Below, one piece after another: positions 21,528-31,364 of a stretch of 64,000 nucleotides of DNA. The notes beneath the pieces were generated by a model, which did not search any database, was not told the DNA's origin, and saw only the letters and a program-made list of their open reading frames with translations. The stretch's first letter is position 1. Each line of letters starts with the position of its first letter. Position numbers and translations under genes: made by a program. The DNA comes from Bufo bufo (taxonomy: Eukaryota > Chordata > Amphibia > Anura > Bufonidae): assembly GCF_905171765.1 (NCBI RefSeq), contig NC_053391.1, forward strand, positions 687,141,257-687,205,256, given 5' to 3'.

Positions 21528-23512
21528 GTGCTCTATATTATTGCAAGAAACTGAAAACTACAGTATACCACCCCCAGAGAATTGAGTTGCACAAAAAAGT
21601 ATATAAAAGTATATAAAAGTACAATCATCAACATGCTCAAGGCTGTTCCATCTCACCAGAGCTGACTTGCAGTACTTCTCCCAGAAACTTTGTACCAATA
21701 TAACAACAGAACTCATTGCTCTAATGGGCACACTCTCTATTACTTCATGTCCGAACGACACGGCCGACTGCCTGTGGATAGTGATGGACAAACATTGGCG
21801 TTCGCACTCAAATGTTCGCAAACCGTGTGTTTGCAGCGGGCCCCATAGACTTGAATGGCAGGCGAACCTGAAAAACCTTCAGGTCATATTTGCAGCCACC
21901 AAATAATCACTATAAGTGCACAAATAGTCCCACAACATGGACAGTGACATACCAGTTGTATTATTCGAATTTCCGATCTCCATTCATTATTTTTTTCAAT
22001 GCAAAATATCGGCAAGGTAATTTTTGCGTATGCGCATGCGCTAAATAGGCGCAGCCTACTACAGCACCAGACCGAAGTTGGATGCGATCAGAAAAGATGG
22101 TTGGCAACAATTTATGCGACGTTGAGGAAGAACTTCTGATCACTGTAAGTAATTTGACATTACAGCAGTGTATTTGATTACATTTCACATGCATGTTATG
22201 TTAGAACAATCGCTGTATATGCAGATCGAGTGTTTAAAAAAAAAGCGCCATTGCGAATAATCCCTAATGATACAAAAAATGTTTTCGCGGTACACACAAC
22301 TTCACATTTTATAAGGTCTCATGAGATATTAGTATTGTTGTGAGAACTTGTGACATCACAGTAATTTTATTGGGGGGCAACTGGTAAATCACACCCTATA
22401 GAAATGATTGGTTCCAATAGCGTTTGTCACTCTGTGTAGATGCGGTAACGCAGCAAAACCGCAAACAAATGCTGCACTACCTAAATGCACCCAAATGTAC
22501 TATATAGAAAGTATATTATTGGTATATCACACTCCGCTTCAATCAGTTATTTTGGAGGGCAACTGGTATATCACACCTGTAGAAATTATTTGTTCCAATA
22601 GCGTTTGTCCCTCTGTATAGCTGCGGTATTGCAACAGAACCTCACACAACTGCTGCACAATACAAATACACTATAATATACTTTCTATGTTAGAAAGTAT
22701 ATTATAAGTATATTACACCCCTCAGTATGTCACACCTATCGATAGCACACCTATACCAGTTCTTAAAAGGACTTTTGTGGCCCTATTAGCTAGCGTTTGG
22801 TGTCCCTAACAGTCTGTCCCTGCTCCACACAACAACCTCTCCCTACACTGGCAAAAGACTGAATGTAAAATAGCGGCCAGATCAGGTTTATTTATAGGGT
22901 AGGGGGTATGTCCATGTGCTGAAATGTCTCAATTGGCTGTCCTGTACCACCTGATGGATGTGTCATGGGTCAAAGTTCTTCACAATCTAAAAGAATATGG
23001 CGGGCGTGAATATCGCCATATGTTTGCATGTTCGGCGAATCGCGAACGCGCAAAGTTTGCCGCAAAACTACCGTTGGGGGCGAATCTCAAGACCATCTCT
23101 ACCTGTGGACATTGACCTTGATATCCTTATGCTAGGATCAGAACAACTTCTTCCTCAAACTGAAGGGGTCAAGGAGCATCAGATGTGTGTGGAGGACACT
23201 AAAGAAATACTGCACTACAGAATAGAGAAGGTCCAACTGAAGCAAAAACAGGACTCTGACGCCTCTGCCAAAGCCGAACCCTTACAAACTGGAGACCAAG
23301 TCTGGTTTGGAAATAATCATCCAGTCAGTAAACTGGACAGTCACTTGTAACATAGTTGTGACCATAACCTCACCTAAAGTCTATGAAATTGATCGGGAGG
23401 TCAAGGGCAATCAGCTGATGCACTGCAACTGGCTCAAGGGATGTCTGCAGGAACCTGCTCAGGAGCAGCTGAGGGCAGTGGATGTCACCACAGCTGTCGT
23501 TCTCTTCAGTTC
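21528..23512 (+). pseudogene. Second Ty3/gypsy integrase fragment, split by a hAT MITE
   Basis: A retrotransposon integrase fragment of a different gypsy lineage from that at 1652. Upstream part: KKLKTTVYHPQ (about 21546) and YNNRTHCSNGHTLYYFMSERHGRLPV (ending 21778; quoted in parts: YNNRTHC and SERHGRLPV). It resumes after the MITE with DIDLDILMLG and later AEPLQTGDQVWF (about 23275-23312). The family motif HGRLPVD spans the insertion point exactly. Stop codons and frame changes (stop near 23348) show it is dead. No LTR could be delimited. Confidence 0.75.
21779..23101. mobile_element. Non-autonomous hAT element, 1323 bp, TSD cctgtgga
   Basis: Starts TAGTGATGGACAAACATTGG and ends AAGACCATCTCTA. 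The 8-bp duplication cctgtgga is exact at 21771-21778 and 23102-23109. Subterminal TTCGC-rich motifs (21800-21830 and 23020-23060) resemble hAT-F ends. Inside, a short repeat GGCAACTGGTA(A/T)ATCACACC occurs near 22376 and 22558. No transposase frame. Confidence 0.9.
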
Positions 23513-23517
23513 GTAAA

Positions 23518-24165
23518 TAGTGATGAGCGAGCACCAAAGTATTTGGGTGTTCGGCCTGAACACATTGCTACTGTATATTCATGTGCTCGGCCGAGCACCC
23601 GAGTATAATGGAAGTCAATGGGCACCCTCTGCTCGGAAGAGAAGAGGATGTCTGATTCATAAAAAAAGGATAGAAATTGATGAAAACCCCATCAAAATGG
23701 TTGCAACAGTATTAAGAGGATAGCTTGATGTGTCTTAGACTCCTATTATGTACGACATACAATAGACAACCACACAAAGGCTATATGCCAAAAGCCGGGT
23801 ATGTGCCTAATCTATCCATGAGACAAGTATATTCTATGTTCAGGTACTGCGCGATGCGCTCCCTGTCCACCTTCCCTGGTAGTAAGCGCCAAAAAACAAA
23901 GTACACCGTGGCTCTACAACTTAAGATTGGTATTTACCTGTTTCTGAGTTCTTGTCTGTTCGCCTATGTGTCCTATGTCTTCTTCTTTCTTGCTCTTACA
24001 TCCAAAGTGAAGGGGATATTGGGAGGCTGGACCCTATTGTTATTAGTTATACTGAGCCTGCCCCGGCCGGCGGCACCGCTCAGTTTAATAAGTCAGCTCG
24101 ATCGCGCTCGCACGGAGCGCTGTGTGATATCACAGTAAGAGCTACGGATAGCTAGGAGGACCTAT
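23518..24165. mobile_element. Left end of another hAT-like MITE (right end not found)
   Basis: Begins TAGTGATGAGCGAGCACC with an internal inverted CTCGG motif (23548-23595), typical of a hAT terminus. I could not find the mirrored right end, so the end coordinate is a guess. The open frames here have no recognised domain. Confidence 0.4.
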
Positions 24166-24435
24166 CCATGAGACAGATGACAGTCAGCATACCTTACAAT
24201 GGCAGCCTTGTGCACTGAGATATTCCAAACCAGCTCTCATCTGACTGAGAACCATTAAACCTCAAAGTTATTTTGCATCTGTTGGATGGCTTGGGTAGAC
24301 CTGCACACCTAGATCAATATCATTAGAGCGACAAAAAGTTTTCCAATATTCAATATCCTTTCTATACAGTTTTGTCATGTAAAAACTCATTTGCATAAAC
24401 ATGGACATATGGGAAAGACATGCAAATGAGCAGAA

Positions 24436-24600
24436 TCTGCCTTGTTTTTCAGCTGTCATAAGACTATGAAAACCAATAGATAGCGCTATTGAGTTATGAA
24501 TAGCGCCCTCTATTGGTTTCACAGTCTTATGACAAGACAAATATTCTTGTCAGAAGACTATGAAACCAATAGAGGGCGCTATTGAGTTATGGGTATAAAC
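24436..24600. repeat. Palindromic repeat next to PLE-E, left side
   Basis: AGACTATGAAAACCAATAGA at 24461 is mirrored by TCTATTGGTTTCACAGTCT at 24510, and AGAAGACTATGAAACCAATA repeats at 24552. The 92-bp stretch 24484-24575 recurs at 29939-30030 with about four differences, bracketing PLE-E. Confidence 0.8.
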
Positions 24601-24636
24601 CTGACTAAATTCTTAACTGGTAGTTGTATATGGGAA

Positions 24637-25264
24637 CACTGTCACAGGGGCCAACTACCTAAAATATAACTTTTAATCAAAAATAGCTAAAAAATACACA
24701 CAAATATGTTCCTCACATGGGGACTGATAGACATACAGAAAACACACACAGACAAAGAGAGCCAATGTAAGGACCAGGTCAGGAGGGCTAGGTGTGATAG
24801 TATAACAGGGCCAGAAACACATGGGTCACTAGGTATATCCCTGTGATATCCCTGTGCTTATCTCAGCCCAGAGATGCACCCTGATGGTGGGAACACTCCG
24901 TCCCCGTGCCTAACCTACCTGTCCTTAAATTGCCCTTATCTCAAAAACGACCCATATGGATGTCTGGGTCCTGAAATAGCTACTATACAAATATAGCGTC
25001 CTATATGGAGATCCAGGGAGATATCTGGATCAATCAATAGCGGAGTCACTATTTACATAGATGGTCTCAAATCAGTGCTCTAAATCTCAGTCTCGACGCG
25101 TTTCCCCTCAAAGATGTGGTTCATCAGGAGACCAGTAAAAATGTCATCAATAGACACATAGTGTATAGACGAACAAGTTGCCGCAAAAATTCGGCGACTG
25201 CATACCACTGGTTTATCAGTACAGCGACTGTATCACGATGATAGGGATTAATCCGCGATCACAG
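24637..25264 (-). repeat. Left inverted arm (pseudo-LTR) of PLE-E
   Basis: Matches the complement of 29311-29938 over its full length with few differences. It contains the hammerhead motif at 25090-25132 on the minus strand, the same strand as the PLE-E gene. Confidence 0.9.
25090..25132 (-). ncRNA. Hammerhead ribozyme motif, coding-strand copy
   Basis: Read on the minus strand: stem I GTCTC (25132-25128), core CTGATGA (25127-25121), a 16-base stem II region, core GAAA (25104-25101), a two-pair stem III closed by GC, cleavage triplet GTC, then stem I partner GAGAC (25094-25090). This is the type I order seen in Penelope-like elements. Stem II is weak (three Watson-Crick pairs with mismatches), so self-cleavage is likely in type but not proven in activity. 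Confidence 0.75.
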
Positions 25265-26634
25265 TCCACAAAAATGAAATGAAAAACCAAGGTAACTGGA
25301 GCACCACCATGCAGCACTATACTGCTTGGATTAAAGCAATAAAGCTAGCATCGCTAAGTGGGAAATACTGATAATGATAAAGTACTTATCCGTTCCTGTA
25401 GATCTCAGCAGGCAGTAGACAGCAGCATGGGGTGCTCCAGGGGGCAAAAAAGATAAGGCTCCAAGTAGTAAACCAATATTGTGACTATTTATACCATAGA
25501 TGGAACCGGCCCCCTCCAAATTACACCAATCATCATGCCCCCTTCTAGTCATGTGACCCACTAGTTGGTACACCAGTGTGAAGTCATAGGACTAGGTAAT
25601 ACATCCAGCATAACTCTACTAGATGTGCAGATATATGCCTCTTATGATCGCATTCCTCTTACCAAAAGAAAGAGGAAAATACCTCTGATAGATGTATTGG
25701 GGTACAGGCGATCGTAGGTGGAACGCACGCCGAGATATTAAAAATGGCCGTGCGTTCCACCCCAGACTTCCGGTCGCGGTCCGCTCACCTCACCACTATA
25801 TCGTCCACCTCCTAGTCGGTATTACAACGGCGTAGAGAGAGGGGCATGACCACATGCTCCAACCACGCCTATCGCTCCCTCTTGGCCTACCTCGCAGTGT
25901 TTGCGTTCCACTGTGGCCGGCAGGAGGGCGTGGTGATGCGTTCCACCTACACCTAAGCCTGCCGCTCACTGTCTGCCTACACTGTGATGCTTGCGTTCCA
26001 CGGCAGCAGGAAGGAGGTGTGGTGATGCGTTCCACTACTGTTGTTAGACGGGACCGGTCCTTCTTTCTTAAATACATTATCAAGGTACATGGAAAGAAAT
26101 ATATGACTAGTAAAATGTATATACCTGCATCCCCAGGAACCAATGATAGAAAGATACCGAGGCACATGTATGAATAGGTATATACAAATATATATAGGTA
26201 TATACAAACATGGTATAAAAATATAGGTATATACAAATATATATATTCTCTCCATTCCCCCAATGTATAAGAAATACAGGAGCCCCTAGAGGTCCGCTAC
26301 ATCTAATAGACCAGATCGTAAAGAGCCGGAGTGTAAAAAATAGTTAACCCACTAATGGGCAATTAAAACGGGGTAATGTATATGCTGGTGAGAGGGCCAA
26401 TTTCTGCTAGACAGAATTGGCTTGTCACACTGTCCGTTTACATCCTATCTGTACATAACTTCAGATGACAATATCGGATACATGAATAGATAAATAAACC
26501 ATCAGCGGATCCTCCTGTTGTGGATTGATCCTCAATTCTATACAATGACACTTCACGTGTCGATAATCAGCTCTGTCATATGAGGAAGAAGTGACGGATA
26601 AAGATAAGGAATCCAGGTGACCAGGTATATTATA
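25265..26634 (-). other. PLE-E 3' untranslated region
   Basis: Between the stop codon of the PLE-E gene and the left arm. It has a hairpin GGTGGAACGCACG / CGTGCGTTCCACC (25719-25761), two diverged ~125-bp units containing GCGTTCCAC and GGTGATGCGTTCCAC (about 25905-26040), and TAGGTATATACAAATATATA repeats (26170-26250). No coding signal. Confidence 0.65.
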
Positions 26635-29397
26635 TTATAAGAAACAAGAAAACGTAAGTCGTTCGTTAAGTCCCGCAGGAGATTGCGACCGGAACCGGTA
26701 GATCCATTCCGACTCTTTCTGGAGGATCCTGCGGTCCCAGTCGCCCCTCCTTGGCGAAGGTCTGATCAATTCTAATGCGGAAAACTTAAGAAGTCTGGGG
26801 TCCCCACCATGCACTTCCCACATGTGATTGGCTATAGGTGTGTCTTTCTTATTCCTTATGTCATTAAGGTGCTCAAGTATGCGCTTCCGGAATTCCCTGA
26901 AGGTCTTACCAACATAGTCTTTGGGGCATGCACATTGGGCTAAATAAACTACCCCCTTGTTGCGACAATTAATAAAATCCCGGATATCGAAGACTCTACC
27001 CGTAACCGTGCAAACATTAAACTTGGTGTTGTTCATATTGTTGCAGGCTAAGCAGGATCCGCAGCGAAAGGTGCCCAGTGGCTTCCGATCCAGCCATGTT
27101 CCTTTAGGGAAAGGTCCCGAATAATGGCTATGCACTAGCCGGTCACGGAGGCACCGACCCCTTCTGAATGATATACTAGGGCGAGAGGGAAGTCTGTCTG
27201 ATAAATCCGGATCCATCAGCAGGATAGGCCAGTATTTATTAATAATACCCCTAACCTCCTGACTCATGGTATCAAAAGTTGAAATGATCCTGATGACGTC
27301 ATCCCTCCCTTTAGATTCCCTCGGTATCAAGAGGGTATCACGTTCACACAGAGATGCGTTCTGGAATGCTGCCTTGAGGACACGTTGTGGATAGCCCCTA
27401 GTGGAGAATCTCTTCTGCAGTTTCCTGGATTCGTAGTGAAAGCCTTCTCGATCAGGACAATTTCTTCTCATACGTAGGTATTGACCGCGTGGTATACCCT
27501 TCTTCAAACTTACTGGGTGATGACTATCCCAGTGCAACAGGCTATTCGTGGCGGTGGCCTTCCTGAATGTTGAGGTGACAAGACCGCCCCCGGTTTTAGT
27601 GACCCTAACATCAAGGAACGTAAGTGATTCTGGATGAAATTCAGACATAAAGGAGAGTCCCAGATCATTGATGTTAAGGGCCCTAATGAATAAATCAAAT
27701 TCATCTGAACTTCCATTCCAGATGATGAAAACATCATCGATATACCTGGTCCAGAAGACGATCTTGTCACCCCACCACTCTGATAGATCCGGGAAGACCA
27801 CCTTATCCTCCTACCAGCCCAGGAGGAGATTTGCATAAGTGGGGGCACAGGGACTCCCCATAGCGGTCCCCCTGAGCTGGTGGAAGAACTGCCCGTCAAA
27901 AAGAAAAAAATTGTGTTAGCACAAATTCTAGAAGGGTCACCACGAAGTCATTATGCATTCTATGACAGACAGCTCTAGTTTGAAGAAATGCTGTAGTTGC
28001 CAAGAGGCCCTTGTCATGGGGGATTGAGCTATAAAGTGACTCCACGTCCACACTCCCATGCGACCACGATGGTTCAATATTCAAGGCTTCAATTTTACGC
28101 AAAAAATCCATTGTGTCCCTTGTATAGGAAGGAAGGGAAGACACAAAGCTTTTAAGGACATTGTCAATATAAATCCCGCTATTCTGGATGATTGAACCCA
28201 CCCCTGACACAATGGGGCGGCCCTTGAGAGGGGACACCCCCTTGTGAATTTTGGGTAACCCATAAAATGTTGCTATCTGGGGTTTGGTGGGTAATAGAAA
28301 GCGGTACTCAGTGTCACTAATCACCTTGCCTAGTAGTCCGTCCTCGAGTATGGACGTGAGCTCCTCAAGAAACATTTCCGAGGGGTCGGAGGGTAATACA
28401 TGATAACAGCTCTTATCATTTAGTAATTGTTTGCACATTTTTTTATATTGCAGGTGCCCCATTACTACAAGGTTTCCTCCCTTGTCAGCCGGTTTCACTA
28501 TGATAGAGGAGTCTCTCTCAAGATTACGGAGTGCCTCCGTTTCGTCACCAGATAGATTATGGAAGTATGATTTCTTAAGGGGCAGTTTATCAATGTCCTC
28601 AGTAACCATTTGCAGAAATATCTCGATATGATCATAATTCATAGGTGGGGGTGCCTTCTTGCTCTTAGGACAAAGGTCCGTAAATGGGCCCTGGCCAGGT
28701 ATACGTGACCCTTCTTGATGAAGATCACATAGCATCCTAAAATCAGCGAACTCGCTCTCCTGCAAGCCCAACTGTTCACAAGTCTTACGGTTATTATTCT
28801 TCATAAACTTATGCCACTTAAGTTTCCTGGAGAACAAATGGAGATCTTTAGTCCAGGTAAATGGATCAAATCTCGTCGTGGGGACAAACGAGAGGCCCCG
28901 CCGAAGTAGGGACTCCTCTACCATACTAAGAGCTCTAGAGGATAGATTAACTATCTGTAATTGGTCATGGTCATCCGAGGATTGTTGAGTTAGGACCGGT
29001 CCCGCAATTGATACGGGCCGCCCCTCACTAAAAAATCCCCCTGAACGGAAGATGATGGTAACGGCAAGGAGGAAGATGGGGAAGGCCCGGAAGATGAGGG
29101 ATAATCACCCTCTCTCCCTCTTGGTCCATTTGATTTTGGCCATTTCTTATTCGGGCGTCCCCGACCCCTTCCCCTTTGTCCGCGTCTAGTGTTGTATCTC
29201 CCTCTGCTATTCTGTGCCTCAGAATCAGAGAATTCCTGTTCAGAGGATGATATATCAGTATCAGGTAGATGTTGGGGCTTCTCAAACTGATAGGCCCTGT
29301 TCTCTCTAAACTGTGATCGCGGACTTATCCCTATCATCGTGATACAGTCGCTGTACTGAAAAAAAAGTGGTATGCAGTCGCCGAATCTTTGCGGCAA
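26635..29397 (-). pseudogene. PLE-E reverse transcriptase with GIY-YIG endonuclease, lightly broken
   Basis: Reads right to left. The first part (29397-28990, MPQRFGDCIPL...) is Ser/Arg/Gly-rich and begins inside the right arm. The RT part (28924-27896) has TTRFDPFTWTKDLH, NLERDSSIIVKPADKGGNLV, ATFYGLPKIHKG, and motif A GSVDVESLYSSIPHDKG (about 28045). Motif B-like LRGTAMGSPCAPTYANLLLG is near 27870-27815 and motif C RYIDDVFIIW near 27745. The linker CGSCLACNN (about 27064) is followed by GIY-YIG motifs GVVYLAQCACPKDYVGKT (about 26965-26912) and the end LTFSCFL at 26635. Lesions: a stop or frame change near 28985, a frameshift near 27905, and a stop replacing Trp near 27812. Otherwise both catalytic domains are conserved. 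Confidence 0.92.
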
Positions 29398-29938
29398 CTT
29401 GTTCGTCTATACACTATGTGTCTATTGATGACATTTTTACTGGTCTCCTGATGAACCACATCTTTGAGGGGAAACGCGTCGAGACTGAGATTTAGAGCAC
29501 TGATTTGAGACCATCTATGTAAATAGTGACTCCGCTATTGATTGATCCAGATATCTCCCTGGATCTCCATATAGGACGCTATATTTGTATAGTAGCTATT
29601 TCAGGACCCAGACATCCATATGGGTCGTTTTTGAGATAAGGGCAATTTAAGGACAGGTAGGTTAGGCACGGGGACGGAGTGTTCCCACCATCAGGGTGCA
29701 TCTCTGGGCTGAGATAAGCACAGGGATATCACAGGGATATACCTAGTGACCCATGTGTTTCTGGCCCTGTTATACTATCACACCTAGCCCTCCTGACCTG
29801 GTCCTTACATTGGCTCTCTCTGTCTGTGTGTGTTTTCTGTATGTCTTTCAGTCCCCATGTGAGGGACATATTTGTGTGTATTTTTTAGCTATTTTTGATT
29901 AAAAGTTATATTTTAGGTAGTTGGCCCCTGTGACAGTG
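29311..29938 (+). repeat. Right inverted arm (pseudo-LTR) of PLE-E
   Basis: Inverted copy of 24637-25264. The inner end overlaps the start of the PLE-E reading frame (to 29397 on the minus strand), so part of the arm is also N-terminal coding sequence. The hammerhead here is on the plus strand, antisense to the gene. Confidence 0.9.
29443..29485 (+). ncRNA. Hammerhead ribozyme motif, antisense copy
   Basis: Stem I GTCTC (29443-29447), CTGATGA (29448-29454), stem II region (29455-29470), GAAA (29471-29474), stem III CGCG with a 2-base loop, cleavage triplet ending at C29480, then GAGAC (29481-29485) pairing with the first strand. Identical in the core to the motif at 25090-25132. Every conserved core base of the hammerhead is present. 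Confidence 0.75.
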
Positions 29939-30110
29939 CGCTATTGAGTTATGAACAGCTCCCTCTATTGGTTTCACAGTATTATGACGAGACAAATATT
30001 CTTGTCAGAAGACTATGAAACCAATAGAGGCTGCTGTTCATAACTCAATAGCGCCCTCTATTGGTTTCATAGTCTTCTGAAAAGAATATTAGACTGATTC
30101 TTATGACAAG
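29939..30110. repeat. Palindromic repeat next to PLE-E, right side
   Basis: The first 92 bp (29939-30030) match 24484-24575. GACTATGAAACCAATAGAGG (30011) is mirrored by CCTCTATTGGTTTCATAGTC (30055), giving a fold-back of about 20-bp arms. Confidence 0.8.
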
Positions 30111-30119
30111 CTTATTAGT

Positions 30120-30360
30120 GTAGCCTTTTGCATGGAAAATTCGCGATTAGAATATTCGCGATCTACACTAGGATGATATCTGACACTGGGAAAGCTGGGT
30201 AATAACTCATTGATAAAATCTGACACTGGGAAAGCTGGGTAATAACTCGCGATCTACACTGAGTTATTACCTATCTTTTCCAGTGTCAGATATTATCACT
30301 GACTTACTACATAATTATTACATAATATTCGCTATATATTCGTTTTTTAGAATATTCGTG
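30120..30360. repeat. Fold-back repeat
   Basis: TGACACTGGGAAAGCTGGGT is present twice (about 30181 and 30221), and an inverted version (GAGTTATTACC...CCAGTGTCAGAT, 30260-30293) follows. TTCGCGAT and AGAATATTCG motifs flank it on both sides. It looks like a small palindromic MITE; I could not define its ends. Confidence 0.6.
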
Positions 30361-31364
30361 ATAAGTATACGCGCAATAACAAAACCCAAGAAGCAATGAC
30401 AGAAATGCTACCTTTTCTACCGTTTCCTGCCTCCAAATAAGTGAAATAAAAAGTGATCAGGATTTGGGGGGGTACTATCTCTTCTTGACCCAGGATTTGG
30501 GGGTTACTATCTCTCCTTGGGGATAGAGCGCCACTGATGAGGAGCAATCACCCCGAAGTTGATTGCAGATGAGGTGCTGGCTTATTTAATATCCCAGTTA
30601 TATCTCAAGGCCTATTTAAAGGGTCAAACATAGGCTTATAGGATAGCGACCTTACATCTGGTGGCATCAGAGCAAGAGCTTGTTAAGAACTCATTTGCAT
30701 CCCCTTCTTCCCAAAAAATAGTTTTGTATAGCATTATAATATTACAACTCTTCCTTTTCAAATCTCTGAGGACCTCTAGTGGCCTTTTCTACTTATTTCA
30801 TCTTCACAGTCCTCACTGGTCCAGTGGTCAGAGGCCTATACTGTAGATAGCTTTTGATACTAAGGATGTGTCATTGTTATTAACTTTCATTATATATTTA
30901 TTTCATCTCATTAGTTTATGTGCATTTTCAATTAAGTCTCCGTTCACATTTCTGCTACAATACATTCAGCCCTTATCCATCCCAAGGAAAGTTGGGACCT
31001 TTTCTGGTATTCTATCTTTTTATTATCAATTTTTACAATGTGCCCCCAACATTTAATTGATATAACTTTATTTTATGTATAACTTGCATAAAGATTGACA
31101 TTCGGGAGGCAATTCTAAAATGGTTTATCTCACTTTTAATTTGTTTTAAATTGGAAAACCACTTTGTTGTAATGTTCTGTATATCTGTAAGCACTGTACT
31201 AGTGCTCAGAGTGAGAGAATGCTTTTTGGAATCCCTTCTATGCCCTCCCCTTTACCTCCCACCTCTTGACGTTGCTGCCATTTCTGGTTGTAAATGTAAG
31301 CATCATTCTACTGCTATTTATTAAGCTTTCACTTCACAAAGGAACTGATCTGGTTCTGAAACGC
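30361..31364. other. No recognised gene
   Basis: AT-rich sequence without domain-bearing frames. Just before hAT-F lies CTGATCTGGTTCTGAAACGCATTG (31347-31368, quoted in parts: CTGATC and GAAACGCATTG), which recalls a decayed hammerhead/PLE arm, but the CTGATGA core is not intact. Confidence 0.35.

Larger units (their letters stand above)
24637..29938 (-). mobile_element. Penelope-like element PLE-E with inverted terminal arms
   Basis: A coding region on the minus strand is bounded by 628-bp inverted arms (24637-25264 and 29311-29938). Penelope-like elements are known to carry LTR-like repeats in direct or inverted arrangement. The outer edge of the right arm abuts the 92-bp repeat at 29939. 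The element is better preserved than PLE-D and belongs to a clearly different PLE lineage by protein sequence. Confidence 0.88.

Noticed and set aside
23725..24138. Membrane protein frame with hydrophobic stretches
   Set aside because: 137-codon frame without a recognised family, next to a hAT-like terminus; hydrophobicity arises from T-rich sequence.
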